Part shown: positions 10,201 to 20,948 of the stretch, piece by piece | How the letters are laid out: each line of letters starts with the position of its first letter | Numbering within the stretch: position 1 is the stretch's first letter | Origin: Fodinibius salicampi | GTDB taxonomy: Bacteria > Bacteroidota > Rhodothermia > Balneolales > Balneolaceae | DNA: 64,000 bases | NCBI RefSeq assembly: GCF_039545095.1 | Contig: NZ_BAABRS010000004.1 | Coordinates: 1-64,000, forward strand | Direction of reading: 5' to 3' | Notes under the pieces: model-generated | The model's input: only the letters and a program-made list of their open reading frames with translations | Told to the model about the DNA's origin: nothing | Database searches by the model: none | Made by a program: the position numbers and the translations under genes

Positions 10201-11642
10201 ACGATGACGGAGAAGAAATACATGATGTAGTTCTTAGTCGGGCCGGAGAAATAAAAATCGTAGACGAAGAAGGTAAGGTACTGACAACCTATAATATTCC
10301 GTACGGTTCAGAACTCTTGGTTGAAGAGGGGGATGAAATTCCGAAGGGAGTTCCCATCTGTAGCTGGGATCCGTATAATGCAAATATTTATGCGGAAATT
10401 GATGGTAAAGTTGAGTACAAAGATATTCTGGAAGACATTACATTTTCCGAAGAAACAGATGCTCAGACCGGTCACCGCGAAAAAGTGGTGATAGATTCCA
10501 AAGATCGCTCACTCGTACCCACGCTTTTGGTTAAAGGGAAAGACGATCGTATCCGTGAGAAAACCTTGCCTGTCGATACGCATATTGTTGTTGAAGACGG
10601 CGAGGAGGTATCAGCAGGACAGGTACTTGCGAAGATTCCACGATCAACGGGTCAATCCAAGGATATTACGGCCGGTTTGCCGCGTGTTACGGAGCTGTTT
10701 GAGGCTCGTTCACCGAGTGATCCTGCTGCAGTATCTGAGATTGACGGTATCGTTCGCATGGGCGGACGAAAGCGTGGTAAGCAGGAAGTGATTGTCGAAA
10801 GTAAGGACGGCAAGACAGAAAAAACGTATCTCATTTCACTCTCCAAGCATATCCTTGTTCAGGAGAATGATTATGTAGAGGCCGGACAACAACTTTCTGA
10901 CGGTACGATTCCTGCAGAAGAAATTCTGAATATTCTCGGTCCTTATGCCGTACAGTCATACCTTGTGAATGAAATTCAGGAGGTCTACCGACTGCAGGGT
11001 GTACAGATTAATGATAAGCACATTGAAACTATTGTGCGGACCATGATGCAGAAGGTAGAGGTTACCGATTCTGGTGATACCATGTTCCTTGAAGGGGATA
11101 AAGTGGATCGGTTCGAGCTTAACCGCAAGAACGATGAGCTTATTGGTAAATACGTAGTTACCGATGTCGGAGGTAGTGACCTTAAGCAAGGCACTATTTT
11201 AGATCGCCGTGAAGTTCGTGAAATTAATAACGAGCTTATTAAGGACGGTGAGGAAGAACTTGAAACCAGAGAGGCAGAACCTGCAATTTCCAAGCCCATT
11301 CTGCTTGGTATTACACGGGCTGCTCTTTCTACTGAAAGCTGGTTATCGGCCGCTTCCTTCCAGGAGACTACTAAGGTCTTAACACAAGCTTCTATAGAGG
11401 CTAAGAAAGATGAACTGCTTGGTCTTAAGGAGAATGTAATTGTTGGACATAAAGTACCTGCTGGAACCGGCCTGCGAAAATACGACGATCTTATTGTCGG
11501 TAAGAAGGCCGAGCTTGATGAAGATGAGCAAGAAGTTGCGAAAGTGTTTGATCAGCTCAGTGGAGCTGGCGAACCCGATGGTGCACAAGAAGTACCCGAA
11601 GCAACAGCTGAAACAGCGGAAGCAGAAGAAGATGATTCCTAG
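7287..11642 (+). CDS. rpoC: DNA-directed RNA polymerase subunit beta'
   Basis: This is a complete 1451-residue beta' subunit. The N-terminal zinc ribbon has Cys66, Cys68, Cys81 and Cys84, and the catalytic [12 protein letters not shown] loop starts at N471 with the three magnesium-binding aspartates. A second cysteine group (C892, C899, C902) follows. The tail is very acidic ([17 protein letters not shown]). It starts at TTG 7287 behind GGAGGT (7275-7280), and no ATG lies in frame for the next 48 codons, so TTG must be used. A strong terminator lies just downstream. Confidence 0.97.
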   Translation: MPTTNTLTVSKDFDTIGISLASPETILSRSHGEVLTPETINYRTFKPEMDGLFCEKIFGPVKDYECHCGKYKRIRYKGIICDRCGVEVTRKAVRRERMGHISLTVPVVHIWYFKSLPNKLAYLLGYSSKNLEKIVYYETYVIMNPGVARDLGYKKGDLISEEEYYDIQEQLPEDQWEMDDEDPDKFRAKEGADAIEELLATLDLDELAYRLRYEARNETSQMRKKKKLKRLQVIESFRAANQHTENRPEWMVQRVIPVIPPELRPLVPLEGGRFATSDLNDLYRRVIIRNNRLKRLIDIKAPDVILRNEKRMLQEAVDSLYDNSRKSNAVRNNNRPLKSLSDMLKGKSGRFRQNLLGKRVDYSGRSVIVAGPELGLHECGLPKEMAVELYKPFIIRRLIERGYVKTVKSAKKVVDRRDPEVWEVLENVIDGHPVLLNRAPTLHRLGIQAYQPVLIEEKAVRLHPLSCTAFNADFDGDQMAVHLPLSHDAILEASVLMLGSHNILSPANGGPIAVPSQDMVLGIYYMTKMASDKKGEGKTFANTSEVLVAYDRNRLDMHAKINVRIPNLDENGEQEGYEIIKTTTGRVLFNEILPDEMGFINRTLGKKELRKIIGDIHYKVGTSRTVEFLDNMKEMGFEQATVGGISFSLEDIVIPDEKDELIQNTKDEVEDITGRYEMGFITDNERYNQVIDKWTSTTNRVSESLFTALTEDRQGFNPVYMMADSGARGSKEQIRQLGGMRGLMAKPQKSSQQEGNEVIENPILSSFKEGLTVLEYFISTHGARKGLADTALKTADAGYLTRRLVDVSQDIIINEQDCGTLRGIKMKALKDNEDVIESLEDRILGRVSLHDIYDPLTDELICEANQMIDEGVAQSIAETSIEEVEIRSVLTCETERGVCSKCYGRDLSRGTMVQVGEAVGVIAAQSIGEPGTQLTLRTFHVGGTASRMESESQHKAKFGGKIEFENIRVVEYDDGEEIHDVVLSRAGEIKIVDEEGKVLTTYNIPYGSELLVEEGDEIPKGVPICSWDPYNANIYAEIDGKVEYKDILEDITFSEETDAQTGHREKVVIDSKDRSLVPTLLVKGKDDRIREKTLPVDTHIVVEDGEEVSAGQVLAKIPRSTGQSKDITAGLPRVTELFEARSPSDPAAVSEIDGIVRMGGRKRGKQEVIVESKDGKTEKTYLISLSKHILVQENDYVEAGQQLSDGTIPAEEILNILGPYAVQSYLVNEIQEVYRLQGVQINDKHIETIVRTMMQKVEVTDSGDTMFLEGDKVDRFELNRKNDELIGKYVVTDVGGSDLKQGTILDRREVREINNELIKDGEEELETREAEPAISKPILLGITRAALSTESWLSAASFQETTKVLTQASIEAKKDELLGLKENVIVGHKVPAGTGLRKYDDLIVGKKAELDEDEQEVAKVFDQLSGAGEPDGAQEVPEATAETAEAEEDDS

Positions 11643-11663
11643 TCCGCAATAATATACTTTAAC

Positions 11664-11701
11664 AAAAAAAGCGCCTGATTTTATAATCAGGCGCTTTTTT
11701 A
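11664..11701 (+). terminator. Rho-independent terminator of the rpoBC operon
   Basis: A near-perfect stem, AAAAAAGCGCCTGATT with AATCAGGCGCTTTTTT, has a 4-base loop and a T-run (11695-11701), starting 22 nt after the rpoC stop. The flanking A-run means it could also stop transcription arriving from the other side. Confidence 0.93.
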
Positions 11702-11843
11702 TTTGTAATTAGTTTCTAACAAAAGACCATCTTCTATGAAATTGAGCTATTTGGATTTTTATTCCGGGGCTTTTAAAAGCCTGTCTACTCATAAGAAACT
11801 GGAAGAGATTATAATTATTGGCTTTATATAGTATATTTCCCAC

Positions 11844-11875
11844 AAAAAAAGGTCTCCCTGCAGATAAGGAGACCT
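11844..11875 (-). terminator. Rho-independent terminator for the YtxH-like gene
   Basis: AGGTCTCC (11850-11857) pairs with GGAGACCT (11868-11875). On the minus strand the stem is followed by seven T residues (the A-run at 11844-11850). It lies 37 nt past the stop of the minus-strand gene at 11913-12230. Confidence 0.85.
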
Positions 11876-11912
11876 CTTGGAAAAAAGAAAGCGATGCCCA
11901 AATAGTTGAATG

Positions 11913-12230
11913 CTATTCGGATTCTTTTACATTTTCTTTCGCTTTTTCAATAGAACCCAACAAGTCTTCTGCTTCGTTGATTAAATCTTCAGCCCTCTTT
12001 CGAGCGTCTTCAACAACTAAGTCTCCTTTTCTTTTCGCTTCAGAGATCGATTCCTTTTCGTCAGACAGCTTATCAATAAGATGGGTTAATTCATCCATAT
12101 AAGAACTTAGTCTGTAAGAAAGAACATCACGGGTATTACTACCTTTGTCAGGAGCATATAGAAGTGCGATGACCGAACCTACCAAGGCACCGGATAACAA
12201 ACCAAGGGTAAAATCTTTTGACTTACTCAT
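11913..12230 (-). CDS. YtxH domain-containing protein
   Basis: The 105-residue protein has one N-terminal membrane segment, LGLLSGALVGSVIALLYAP (about residues 9-27), followed by the DKGSNTRDVL motif typical of YtxH-family proteins. The rest is a charged, heptad-like helix rich in Lys and Glu, probably coiled coil. Related proteins are often linked to general stress in Firmicutes and Bacteroidota, but their biochemical role is unknown. It is transcribed alone, converging on rpoC, with its own terminator. Confidence 0.8.
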   Translation of the reverse strand: MSKSKDFTLGLLSGALVGSVIALLYAPDKGSNTRDVLSYRLSSYMDELTHLIDKLSDEKESISEAKRKGDLVVEDARKRAEDLINEAEDLLGSIEKAKENVKESE

Positions 12231-12353
12231 AATATTATAACCTCTTAAACTGTAGCTTCTTTGTTCAAATACATTACTGTTAATAACGATTATTATGTTG
12301 CTTTAATATGCAATTTACTGAACTTATTTAAAAGTGCTTGCAAGAATTAATAT

Positions 12354-15300
12354 TTACTCTTTATGTTGGCGAATTGCTTCTCGTCTTTCTTTTTTATTCC
12401 CCATTATAAAGGCGGGAATCACATAGAGCGTTAGGATAGAACCGAAAAGGAGCCCCCCAATGACAGCACGAGCAAGGGGTGCCCAGATCTCAGCTCCGGT
12501 GCCGATTCCCAGGGAAAGTGGAATCATCGAGCAAATAGTTGTGATAGCCGTTAAAAGAATAGGTCTGAGTCGTCTTTTACAGGCTTCAATGGCATTGTTG
12601 AGTAAAGAATCTGAATGTGCGTTATGTTTGGTATAGAGATGCATATAGTCGACCAGTACAATGCCATTATTAACGATAATGCCGACAAGCATAAACATTC
12701 CTATAAAGGCGGTCGCACTCAATGGTGTTCCTATCATCCAAAGTCCAAATAAGGCCCCAAAGAATGCGAGGGGTATGCTGAACCAGATTACAAAAGGATC
12801 AACGAAATTTTCAAACAGTGATGCCATAATCATATAGGTCAACAATACTGCAAAGAGCAGAGCCCATATAATCTCATTGCTTCCTTCATCGGACTCTTGA
12901 AGGGATCCGGTAAATTCATAGCGATAGCCTTCTGGAAGTACTACCTGCTCCTGTATTATACTGATAATTTCCTCACGAAATTCATTGGGATTTCCATCAA
13001 CCTCAATATTTACATCCAGTACAGTTTCGCGGTTACGGCGAGAAATTTGATCAACCCCTTCTACGCTTTCAAAGATACCCAGAGCGGCCACGGGCAACCG
13101 CTGGTCTTCTATTTGTAATAACTGGAGGTCCAGGAGTTGTGCCCGGCTGGTGAGATCATTTTTAGAGGTCCGTACATCTATGGGAATTTCTCGTCCTTGC
13201 TGACGCAAAAAGCCTACCCGCGTACCTTGTACCTGTGTTTTTAGCGAACTCGCAACGTCATTGAGAGAACTACCCATTCTGCTTATTCGCTGTCGATTAA
13301 CCCGGTAATGTAATTCGGGAGTAGGATCGGACTGTCCGTTATCTACGGATATTACGTTGGGATCTGTAAGGAGTGTACGTTCTATTTTGTCAGAAATTGC
13401 TTTCAGGACTTCTATTTCTGGTCCAACGAGGCTAAGGGTTATGCCGCCCCCGCCAAAGCCTCCAAATCCACCGCCACCACCGCTTATGTTGACATCTACT
13501 CCCGGGGACTGTAATTCCTGACGCAGTTGTGCGGAAAAACTGTTGGTAGTAATATCTCTATCTTCTTCATCGACGAGGGTAATGGTCATTTGCCCCACAT
13601 TGGTTCGGGTTGTGAAGCCTCTCTGGCCCATCTGAGTAACCACGGTTTCAACTACGTCTTTTTGCTGGAGTTGGTCACTAAAGCCCCGCAAGACCTCAGC
13701 TGTTTTTACAAGCTTTGTTCCCGAAGGTAACTCTATATTGACGGATACACTTCCCGAATCGGATTGCGGAAAGAACTCAAATCTTAAATTGTTATATAGC
13801 AGATATGTGCATCCCAAGATAGCGAGGGCAGTAATAACAGCGGTCCATTTTCGGAACATGACCCACCGTAGAGTACGGGCATACCACTGTTCCAGTTTAC
13901 CCATACTTGCAGAAGTATCTGCTTGCGAGTTGAATTGGTCGCTGTTTAAGAATAGGAGGGCAAGAACGGGAACTAATATAATTGAAGATATGAAGGATAT
14001 CCCGATTGCAATACTAATAGTAATGGCAAACTCTACAAAAAGTTGAGCCTGAATACCGGATAAGCCAATAATGGGAACAAAAACTCCGAGTGTAGTTAGC
14101 GTCGCTCCCAAGAGCGCCCCCACCACTTCATTAGTGCCTTCGAGAATAGCCTGCATTTTGTCTGTATGCTCTTCCAACTTACGGGCAATACTTTCAGAGA
14201 CGACAATAGCATTATCTACCAACAGACCAATGGCCAGAGCCAGGGCAGTAATAGTTAAAATATTCAGAGAAAGCCCAGCGGCGTACATCGCACCGAAACT
14301 CGCAGTAATGGATACCGGTATGGTAGCTGCAACAACCAGTGAGATTCGCCATCCACCCATAAAAAGCAGCAGAACGACAATAACAACAAGGAGCGCGGCG
14401 AGTGCCGATTGTGTGAGGTTTGATATCGAATTTTCAATATTTTCTCCATCATCGGTCAAAACCTGCAGGCTAACATCAGGTGGAAGATTGTTATTGATGT
14501 TTGATAGCTGATCTTTGACAGCGTTTACAACATCCAGGGTATTGGCATCAGATTTCTTTTGAACTTCCAAAGAAACACTGTTTTTTCCATTGATTTCCAC
14601 AAGCGTTGTAATTTCAGCAAAGCTGTCTTCAACCTCGGCTATGTCCTTAATGCGAACGGGTACTCCTTCTTCGGTAACCGTTACAATCGTTTGTCTTATT
14701 TGTTCTACATTTGAATACATAGAGGTGGCACGTAGGCTAAAACTGTTTTGACCATTTTGTATATCGCCAATAGGGACCTGAACATTATTGGACCGCAAAG
14801 CAGACTCGATATCAGAAGGGATAAGGCGATGCTGTGCCAGTGACATGGGGGATACATTGATAAATATTTTACGCTCAAGACCTCCACGAGTGTCTGCCGA
14901 GGCCACTCCCTTTAATCGCTCAATACGAGGTTCTATAAATTCTACGCCTAGACGCCGCAGCTCATCCAGTCCGGTATGATCAGAATCCAAACTCAATCGC
15001 ATGACAGGGAAATTATCCGGATCGAACTGGAATATTACTGGCTCTGCGGCTTCTTCGGGCAGTTCATTGCGAATACGTGATAATTCTTCTCGTACTTTTA
15101 GTTCTGTATGGCGAATATTTACGCCTGCCTTAAGTCGCAGGATAATAAAAGCACTTCCCTTGCTTATGTTGGATTCCAGCGTTTCGATACCCTCAACCGC
15201 CGAAATTGCCCCTTCAATAGGCTCAACAATAAGGGTTTGCATATCTTCAGGAGCTACATTGCTGTAGCTGGTAGAGATTGCAAGTATCGGGATGTTCAAT

Positions 15301-15425
15301 GAAGGAGTGAGCGTCACCTTCAAGTTGGATAGCGAAAATACACCAAACCCAATAATAACCAGGGTAACCATGATTACGCTGATCGGTCGTTTTAAGACGC
15401 TGCCGGCTAAAGTAAATTTCTTCAT
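12354..15425 (-). CDS. RND efflux transporter permease, second pump subunit
   Basis: This 1023-residue inner-membrane pump has the RND layout: an N-terminal TM, a large periplasmic loop, six TMs, a second loop with a glycine-rich stretch (SGGGGGFGGFGGGG, near residue 660), and a final TM bundle. It is of the HAE-1 type that exports hydrophobic or amphiphilic compounds. The TM4 proton relay, DD in AcrB, reads D404-N405 (GLLVDNAIVV), and the TM10 lysine is replaced by Asn (GIIVNNGIVL). Pumping may therefore depend more on its partner, whose gene ends 10 nt upstream. No outer-membrane TolC-like gene is adjacent. Confidence 0.9.
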   Translation of the reverse strand: MKKFTLAGSVLKRPISVIMVTLVIIGFGVFSLSNLKVTLTPSLNIPILAISTSYSNVAPEDMQTLIVEPIEGAISAVEGIETLESNISKGSAFIILRLKAGVNIRHTELKVREELSRIRNELPEEAAEPVIFQFDPDNFPVMRLSLDSDHTGLDELRRLGVEFIEPRIERLKGVASADTRGGLERKIFINVSPMSLAQHRLIPSDIESALRSNNVQVPIGDIQNGQNSFSLRATSMYSNVEQIRQTIVTVTEEGVPVRIKDIAEVEDSFAEITTLVEINGKNSVSLEVQKKSDANTLDVVNAVKDQLSNINNNLPPDVSLQVLTDDGENIENSISNLTQSALAALLVVIVVLLLFMGGWRISLVVAATIPVSITASFGAMYAAGLSLNILTITALALAIGLLVDNAIVVSESIARKLEEHTDKMQAILEGTNEVVGALLGATLTTLGVFVPIIGLSGIQAQLFVEFAITISIAIGISFISSIILVPVLALLFLNSDQFNSQADTSASMGKLEQWYARTLRWVMFRKWTAVITALAILGCTYLLYNNLRFEFFPQSDSGSVSVNIELPSGTKLVKTAEVLRGFSDQLQQKDVVETVVTQMGQRGFTTRTNVGQMTITLVDEEDRDITTNSFSAQLRQELQSPGVDVNISGGGGGFGGFGGGGITLSLVGPEIEVLKAISDKIERTLLTDPNVISVDNGQSDPTPELHYRVNRQRISRMGSSLNDVASSLKTQVQGTRVGFLRQQGREIPIDVRTSKNDLTSRAQLLDLQLLQIEDQRLPVAALGIFESVEGVDQISRRNRETVLDVNIEVDGNPNEFREEIISIIQEQVVLPEGYRYEFTGSLQESDEGSNEIIWALLFAVLLTYMIMASLFENFVDPFVIWFSIPLAFFGALFGLWMIGTPLSATAFIGMFMLVGIIVNNGIVLVDYMHLYTKHNAHSDSLLNNAIEACKRRLRPILLTAITTICSMIPLSLGIGTGAEIWAPLARAVIGGLLFGSILTLYVIPAFIMGNKKERREAIRQHKE

Positions 15426-15435
15426 AGCGTTGTCA

Positions 15436-18400
15436 TTATTTCAATTCCGATTGCAGCAAAGGATCTTCTTTATGGACTGAATCGAATCCGAAGTTCTCTA
15501 CCATGATGTTAATAAGTTGATAGAGGCAGGGAACAACAAAAAGCATCAGGAACGTAGACATGGCCAGTCCGCCGATAACCGTTCGGGCCATAGGACTCCA
15601 TGTTTCGGAACCTGAGCCTAGCTCCAAGGCAAGAGGGACCATTGACAAGATCGTTGTAAAAGCTGTCATGAGTATTGGTCGGAGGCGTCGTACAGCCCCT
15701 TTGATTATAGCTTCGTTACGCTCCATTTTACGGGCCTGTAGGATTTTAATATAGTCGATCATAACAATACCATTATTAACAACAATACCCGACAAGAGTA
15801 TCAGTCCCACCATAGACGTAACGCTGATAGAAGTGCCCGTTATCCATAGCATCAACAAAACACCAGTTAGGGCCAGTGGGATGGTGAGAATAATAATAAA
15901 CGGCTCTACCAAGCTTTCAAATTGTGAGGCCATGACCATGTAGGTAAGAATACCGGCGATGATAAAAGCAATCATTAAATAATTAAATGATGCTTGTTGG
16001 TCTTCGGCCGTACCTGAAATTTCATATCGATATCCGTCCGGCCAGTTAATTGTATCAAGTTGCTGACGTACTTGAGAACTAGCTTCTTTTAAATCCAGGT
16101 CAGCCAGATCAGCGGTTATTTCAGTAATGCGTTCCTGGTTAATTCTAATGATATTAGTTGGACCGCTATAACGTTCTATGCGGGCCAGGTTTGCAAGCGG
16201 TACCCATTCTCCGCCGGGTGTTTCTACCTGTAGGTTTCTAAGATCATCAATACTAGTCTTATCAGATTCTTGAAGTTGGACCATAACTTCAAATTCTACT
16301 CCCTGATCTACATAAGTAGTTGCTAAATTGCCCTTAACAGCATTTCCAAGGGCCGAAGCTACCTGAGAAGTGTTCATATCCAGTCGTGAAATACGCTCCC
16401 TGTCCATTGTAATTTGTAGCTCTGGACGTCCTTCTTCTGCGGCACTATACACATTGGCTATGCCGTCGATATCCTGTAATCTACTTTTTGCAACATTTGC
16501 CAGTTCTTCTCTTTGTTCAGGTTCATATCCGAATATTTGTACGATAAGTCCGCTTTCTCCTTCCGGACTTAAAGGGTCTTCCTGAACTTCTTTGATATCT
16601 GTTCCGGGCACTTGGGTAAGTTCTTGAAGCAGGGAAGCGACAATAACCCTCTCGGACCGGGAGCGTTCACTTTGCGGAACTAATTCTACACGAACCCTTC
16701 CGTTGTATCCACCGGGATTGTCGGCACCCTCAATGCCTTCTTTATCTCCAAAATCGGATACCACAAGCCGCGTCTCCGGTACTTCTTTGTTGATGATTTG
16801 CTCAATCCGGGAGACTGAACGTTCCAGCTCAATTAAGCTTACGCCCGGTTCCCTTTGAACATTCAGGATAAACGTATTGTCATCAACTTCAGGAAAAAAT
16901 TCTCCGCCAAGAAAACCGAATATTGGCAATGTCAGCAGGAACAGCAGTACTGCTGAGGTTACAACGGTACCGCTATGATTTAAAAGTGTTGTTAATCGTT
17001 GTCGGTATGCGGATTCCATACGGTCAAGCGCTCTGTCGATAAATGGGCCTACTTTTTTATTGAAGAACAATCCGATCTTCTTGCCTACATACTTGAATCC
17101 CCAAATAATCGGATAAATAATTGCTCCTACCAAAAGTAATGGTGAAGCTAATATTCGTTTAAAGATATTTCCCCGGCTCCAGTCTAGCAGTTGCTTAAGA
17201 TAGGAATCTTTGGCACTATCGGATTCTGTGGAATCCAATAATTGAGAACTCATCATGGGAATGAGACTGAGCGCAACAATGGAGGATACCGAAAGCGCAA
17301 AAGAGATAGTGAGGGCCAAATCACGGAAGAGGAATCCGGCGATACCTGGAACAAACAGGATGGGAATGAAGACTACAAGCGTAGTCAGTGTAGATATGAC
17401 GACAGGTACCGCTACTTCCTGTGCTCCCCAAACTGAGGCCTCATCTCTATCGTGCCCCTCTTCTTTAAAGCGAAATATATTTTCCAGCACAACTACGGCA
17501 TCATCCACTACCATTCCCACAGCTAGTGTAAGGCCTGAGAGTGAAATGATATTCAGGCTCAGGTCTGCCCAATCCATAATGCTGAATGTAGATATGATGG
17601 AAACGGGTATGGAAATGGCTATGATGAGAGCCGATCGCCCACTACGAAGGAAAGCCAGCAGAATAAGGACTACCAATATGACGGCTTGCAGACCTGTCCA
17701 TAGTAAGTTATCGATGGATGTTTCAATAAAGTTTGCTTTATTAGTGAGCACGTCAATGGAAACGTCGTCGGGGAGGATACGATTTAAGTTGTCAATATTA
17801 TCGACTACGGAATTGGCGGTCGTAACCACATTGGCATCGCTTTGGCGATAAATATTCAGGATGACTCCCTGTTCACCATTTACGTGCACATTGCCGATGG
17901 GCTGTGCAACACCGTCTTCTACCGTGGCCACATCCCTAAGCATGAGAGGTTCGCCCTCGCGAACGGTAATTATAGTATTCCGTATTTGTTCTACATTTTT
18001 GAATTCACCGATCGTACGAAGGGAATAAATGGTACGTCCCTCAATAAGTTCACCGGCGGGGACCTGTATGTTTTCTTGCTGCAGCTTATTTGCAATGGTT
18101 GAAATGCTGAGATTGTAGGCCCGCATCTGTTCATTGCTGATATCGATATTGATTTGCCGTTCATAACCTCCGGAGGTCTCGCTGGATGCCACGCCGGGAA
18201 TACGTTCCAAGTGTTGTTCGAGATCTTGTTCGGCAATGGTTCGGAGTTCTCGGGGACTCCGTATGTCGGAAGTCAGCGTGAGGACTATGATAGGTTCTTG
18301 GTTCGGGTCGTATGAAAAGACGATAGGTTGTTCGGCATCGTCAGGGATCGTTCGACGTACGAAATCAAGTTCCTTCCGCACATCCGATTCTGCATTATAT

Positions 18401-18705
18401 AAATTGGTTCCCCAGTCAAAATCCAGCTTAACAATCGAAGTTCCTTGGTTAGACATCGACCGCACCTCTCTAACTCCACTGATACTTCCTACCGCTTCCT
18501 CTATGGGGCGTGTAACAAGCGTTTCCATATCTCCCGGCGCCACTCCTTCATATGTGGTATAAACGGTTATGGTTGGAAATGATACGTCAGGATAGAGGTT
18601 AAGTCTGAGATTGGAGAGTCCGAAAAGCCCGAATCCAATGACGATCAGGCTCACCATGAAAAAAGTGACCGGACGCTCAACCGCTTTTTTAGCAAGTGCT
18701 TTCAT
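15436..18705 (-). CDS. RND efflux transporter permease, first pump subunit
   Basis: The 1089-residue RND permease keeps both TM4 aspartates (D401-D402 in GMVVDDAVVVLENIF), so it should be proton-coupled. A charged cytoplasmic linker (about 485-560) between the two halves makes it longer than AcrB. Like the downstream pump it has Asn at the TM10 lysine position (GIVVNNGIVMIDY). It lies between the adaptor gene (28 nt upstream) and the second pump (10 nt downstream), recalling MdtB-MdtC pairs that form mixed trimers; heteromer formation here is inference. The substrate cannot be told from sequence. Confidence 0.92.
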   Translation of the reverse strand: MKALAKKAVERPVTFFMVSLIVIGFGLFGLSNLRLNLYPDVSFPTITVYTTYEGVAPGDMETLVTRPIEEAVGSISGVREVRSMSNQGTSIVKLDFDWGTNLYNAESDVRKELDFVRRTIPDDAEQPIVFSYDPNQEPIIVLTLTSDIRSPRELRTIAEQDLEQHLERIPGVASSETSGGYERQINIDISNEQMRAYNLSISTIANKLQQENIQVPAGELIEGRTIYSLRTIGEFKNVEQIRNTIITVREGEPLMLRDVATVEDGVAQPIGNVHVNGEQGVILNIYRQSDANVVTTANSVVDNIDNLNRILPDDVSIDVLTNKANFIETSIDNLLWTGLQAVILVVLILLAFLRSGRSALIIAISIPVSIISTFSIMDWADLSLNIISLSGLTLAVGMVVDDAVVVLENIFRFKEEGHDRDEASVWGAQEVAVPVVISTLTTLVVFIPILFVPGIAGFLFRDLALTISFALSVSSIVALSLIPMMSSQLLDSTESDSAKDSYLKQLLDWSRGNIFKRILASPLLLVGAIIYPIIWGFKYVGKKIGLFFNKKVGPFIDRALDRMESAYRQRLTTLLNHSGTVVTSAVLLFLLTLPIFGFLGGEFFPEVDDNTFILNVQREPGVSLIELERSVSRIEQIINKEVPETRLVVSDFGDKEGIEGADNPGGYNGRVRVELVPQSERSRSERVIVASLLQELTQVPGTDIKEVQEDPLSPEGESGLIVQIFGYEPEQREELANVAKSRLQDIDGIANVYSAAEEGRPELQITMDRERISRLDMNTSQVASALGNAVKGNLATTYVDQGVEFEVMVQLQESDKTSIDDLRNLQVETPGGEWVPLANLARIERYSGPTNIIRINQERITEITADLADLDLKEASSQVRQQLDTINWPDGYRYEISGTAEDQQASFNYLMIAFIIAGILTYMVMASQFESLVEPFIIILTIPLALTGVLLMLWITGTSISVTSMVGLILLSGIVVNNGIVMIDYIKILQARKMERNEAIIKGAVRRLRPILMTAFTTILSMVPLALELGSGSETWSPMARTVIGGLAMSTFLMLFVVPCLYQLINIMVENFGFDSVHKEDPLLQSELK

Positions 18706-18733
18706 AAAATGTAAGTCCTTTTAGGATGAGCTT

Positions 18734-19954
18734 TTATTCGTCAGATTCAGGGTTTGTTGACTGCTTTATACTATCTGAGGCTGCATTTTCAATCGGGATT
18801 TGTGAAGGTTCATTGAAATCCTGCTGATTGGCAATTCGAACTTTGGTACTGTCTCCAAGCGATTGCTGGCCCGTTATAACCACCTCATCCCCGGCTTCAA
18901 TACCTTCTAATATTTCTATCTGATCTCCTTGTTCAATGCCAAGCTTCAATTCACGTTGAAGCGCGAGGGAATCTCCTTCCACTACGAAGGCAGAATAGGA
19001 ACGCCGCAGCTGTATGGAATTTGATTCGGGCTCTATGAATGTCTGCACATTCTCCACCAGCGTTGAGCGGGGAATTACTATGGCATTTTCATGGGTTTCA
19101 ATACTAATTGTTGATTCTACCAAAACACCTTGAGCAATTAAAGGATTTTTTTCGGTTAAACTGATAACCACTTCTCCCAATCCGGTTGTTGGATCCAGAC
19201 GAGGGCTTATTCGGCTGACGCGTCCTCGTCCACTAATATCAGAATCATTTGAAAGTCGGAAATTAACTTCTTGTCCTACCTTTACTTTACGCCATTCTTC
19301 TACAGGCAGAAAGATGCGTGTCTGATAGCCGGTGAGGTTGGCAACCTCAAAGGCTGTCTGGCCCGTTGTGGCTACATCACCCACAGAGACTTCCTTGCTA
19401 AGAACGACGCCATATACTGGTGAAGTGACTTCTGTATTTTCCAAATCCTCACGGCTTTGGGTCAGGTTAGCCCGGGAAGATTCATACTGAGCCTTGCTAT
19501 TTTGGAAGGTTGCCTGTGCATCATCAAATTCTGATGAACTGATGAGCTCCTGCTCGTACAGTTTTTTCTGCCGGTTAAACTGCAGGCTGTCTCTGACATA
19601 AGCAGACCGGCTCTGTTCTAATTGAGATTTCGCTTGCTCAAATTGATCGCGAAAGGGGGCATCATATATTTTGGCCATGACATCTCCTTGCTGCACAGTA
19701 TCTCCCAAATCAACATAAATATGGGTTATCCTGTTGGAAACTTGCGGAGTAATATTCACAATTTCTTCTGCCCTGATATTTCCGAACGATTTAATTTGGT
19801 CAGAAATACTTTTCGTTTCAGCAGTAACTGTTTCCACACTGGTTCGCTGTTGTTGTCCCGGGTTGTTAAAATTAGCCGGAGGTCCATTACTACCACTACA
19901 TGCTTGTAGAATAATCAGGGAAATAACGGCAAAATAATAGGGTAACTTCTTCAC
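18734..19954 (-). CDS. Efflux RND periplasmic adaptor (membrane fusion protein), lipoprotein
   Basis: This HlyD/AcrA-type adaptor links an RND pump to an outer-membrane channel. From GTG at 19954 it begins VKKLPYYFAVISLIILQAC, a classic lipoprotein signal with its cysteine at residue 19. A coiled-coil hairpin (RDQFEQAKSQLEQ to NLTQSREDLENTEV) sits between two lipoyl halves (ITHIYVDLGDTVQQGDVMAKI and TSPVYGVVLSKEVSVGD), followed by a beta-barrel. An upstream in-frame ATG at 20050 would add 32 featureless residues ahead of the signal, so I prefer GTG, although neither start has a strong ribosome binding site. It leads the operon with the two pumps. Confidence 0.88.
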   Translation of the reverse strand: MKKLPYYFAVISLIILQACSGSNGPPANFNNPGQQQRTSVETVTAETKSISDQIKSFGNIRAEEIVNITPQVSNRITHIYVDLGDTVQQGDVMAKIYDAPFRDQFEQAKSQLEQSRSAYVRDSLQFNRQKKLYEQELISSSEFDDAQATFQNSKAQYESSRANLTQSREDLENTEVTSPVYGVVLSKEVSVGDVATTGQTAFEVANLTGYQTRIFLPVEEWRKVKVGQEVNFRLSNDSDISGRGRVSRISPRLDPTTGLGEVVISLTEKNPLIAQGVLVESTISIETHENAIVIPRSTLVENVQTFIEPESNSIQLRRSYSAFVVEGDSLALQRELKLGIEQGDQIEILEGIEAGDEVVITGQQSLGDSTKVRIANQQDFNEPSQIPIENAASDSIKQSTNPESDE

Positions 19955-20214
19955 GAGTATAATTTTTTTGGGTATTGTCAATGTCTGCAACAATGGCCTT
20001 ACGTAAGTAACTGAAAAATGATTCAGGATAATAGAGGCTAAATCCTTCATTATTGGTTTTTTAAACCTTTTAACAATTGCAGGGTCATGGTTGTTTTAAT
20101 TCAAGGTATAAGTCTTGCAATAATTAATTAAGAGACAATTAAGAAAGAGAAACTTTTTTTATATCTTACTTGCAGATCCTCAAAGACCAACTGTAACATA
20201 TATAATACCGACTT

Positions 20215-20874
20215 ATGAAATTTTTTATTGACACCGCTGATCTGGATGAAATTCAGGAAGCACATGATTTAGGAGTACTTGATGGAGTGACTACCAATCC
20301 CAGCCTATGTGCTAAGATTGGAGTAGCTGACTTTGAAGGTCATATTGCAAAAATTTGTAATATGATTGAAGGCGATGTTTCTGCAGAAGTTGTTTCTACT
20401 GAGTACGATGAAATTGTGGAAGAAGCCCGCCACTTAGCCGCAATAGCAGAAAATGTTGTAGTGAAGGTACCGCTGATTAAAGATGGAATAAAGGCCATTC
20501 GAACCCTTTCGGATGAAGGCATTCGTACTAATTGTACGCTTTGTTTTTCTGCAACTCAGGCTCTTTTGGCAGCAAAAGCAGGAGCCACTTATATTTCGCC
20601 TTTCATCGGGCGCCTGGATGATATTTCCGAAGACGGCATGCAACTGATTGAAGATGTGGTAACCATTTATGACAATTATGGTTATGAAACCGAAGTACTT
20701 GCTGCCAGTATTCGTCATCCGATGCATGTCTTGGAATCTGCACGATTGGGTGCGGATGTAGCAACAATGCCATTGAGCGTTATTGACCAATTGTTACATC
20801 ATCCATTAACTGATAGTGGGCTTGAGCGTTTTCTGGCTGACTGGGATTCCCTGCAGAAAGAACTCGCGGAATAA
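20215..20874 (+). CDS. fsa: Fructose-6-phosphate aldolase / short transaldolase (TalC/FSA family)
   Basis: The 219-residue protein starts [13 protein letters not shown] and shows [11 protein letters not shown] (about 24-34), the short-transaldolase signature. K84 in [11 protein letters not shown] is the Schiff-base lysine, and the ring [15 protein letters not shown] follows. Members act as transaldolase in the non-oxidative pentose phosphate pathway or cleave fructose 6-phosphate. Sequence alone does not separate the two here. It is monocistronic, divergent from the efflux operon, and ends in a hairpin terminator shared with no other gene. Confidence 0.9.
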   Translation: MKFFIDTADLDEIQEAHDLGVLDGVTTNPSLCAKIGVADFEGHIAKICNMIEGDVSAEVVSTEYDEIVEEARHLAAIAENVVVKVPLIKDGIKAIRTLSDEGIRTNCTLCFSATQALLAAKAGATYISPFIGRLDDISEDGMQLIEDVVTIYDNYGYETEVLAASIRHPMHVLESARLGADVATMPLSVIDQLLHHPLTDSGLERFLADWDSLQKELAE

Positions 20875-20909
20875 GTGGAATAACTGGATTCTATTTCCGA
20901 TTTATTATG

Positions 20910-20947
20910 AATGCCGTCACTACCTGTGGCGGCATTTTGTATTTTTG
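20910..20947 (+). terminator. Terminator of the transaldolase gene
   Basis: AATGCCGTCAC (20910-20920) pairs with GTGGCGGCATT (20926-20936) with one G:U and a 5-base loop, followed by TTGTATTTTT. It lies 36 nt past the stop. In the opposite direction no T-run follows, so it serves the plus strand only. Confidence 0.8.
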
Positions 20948-20948
20948 A

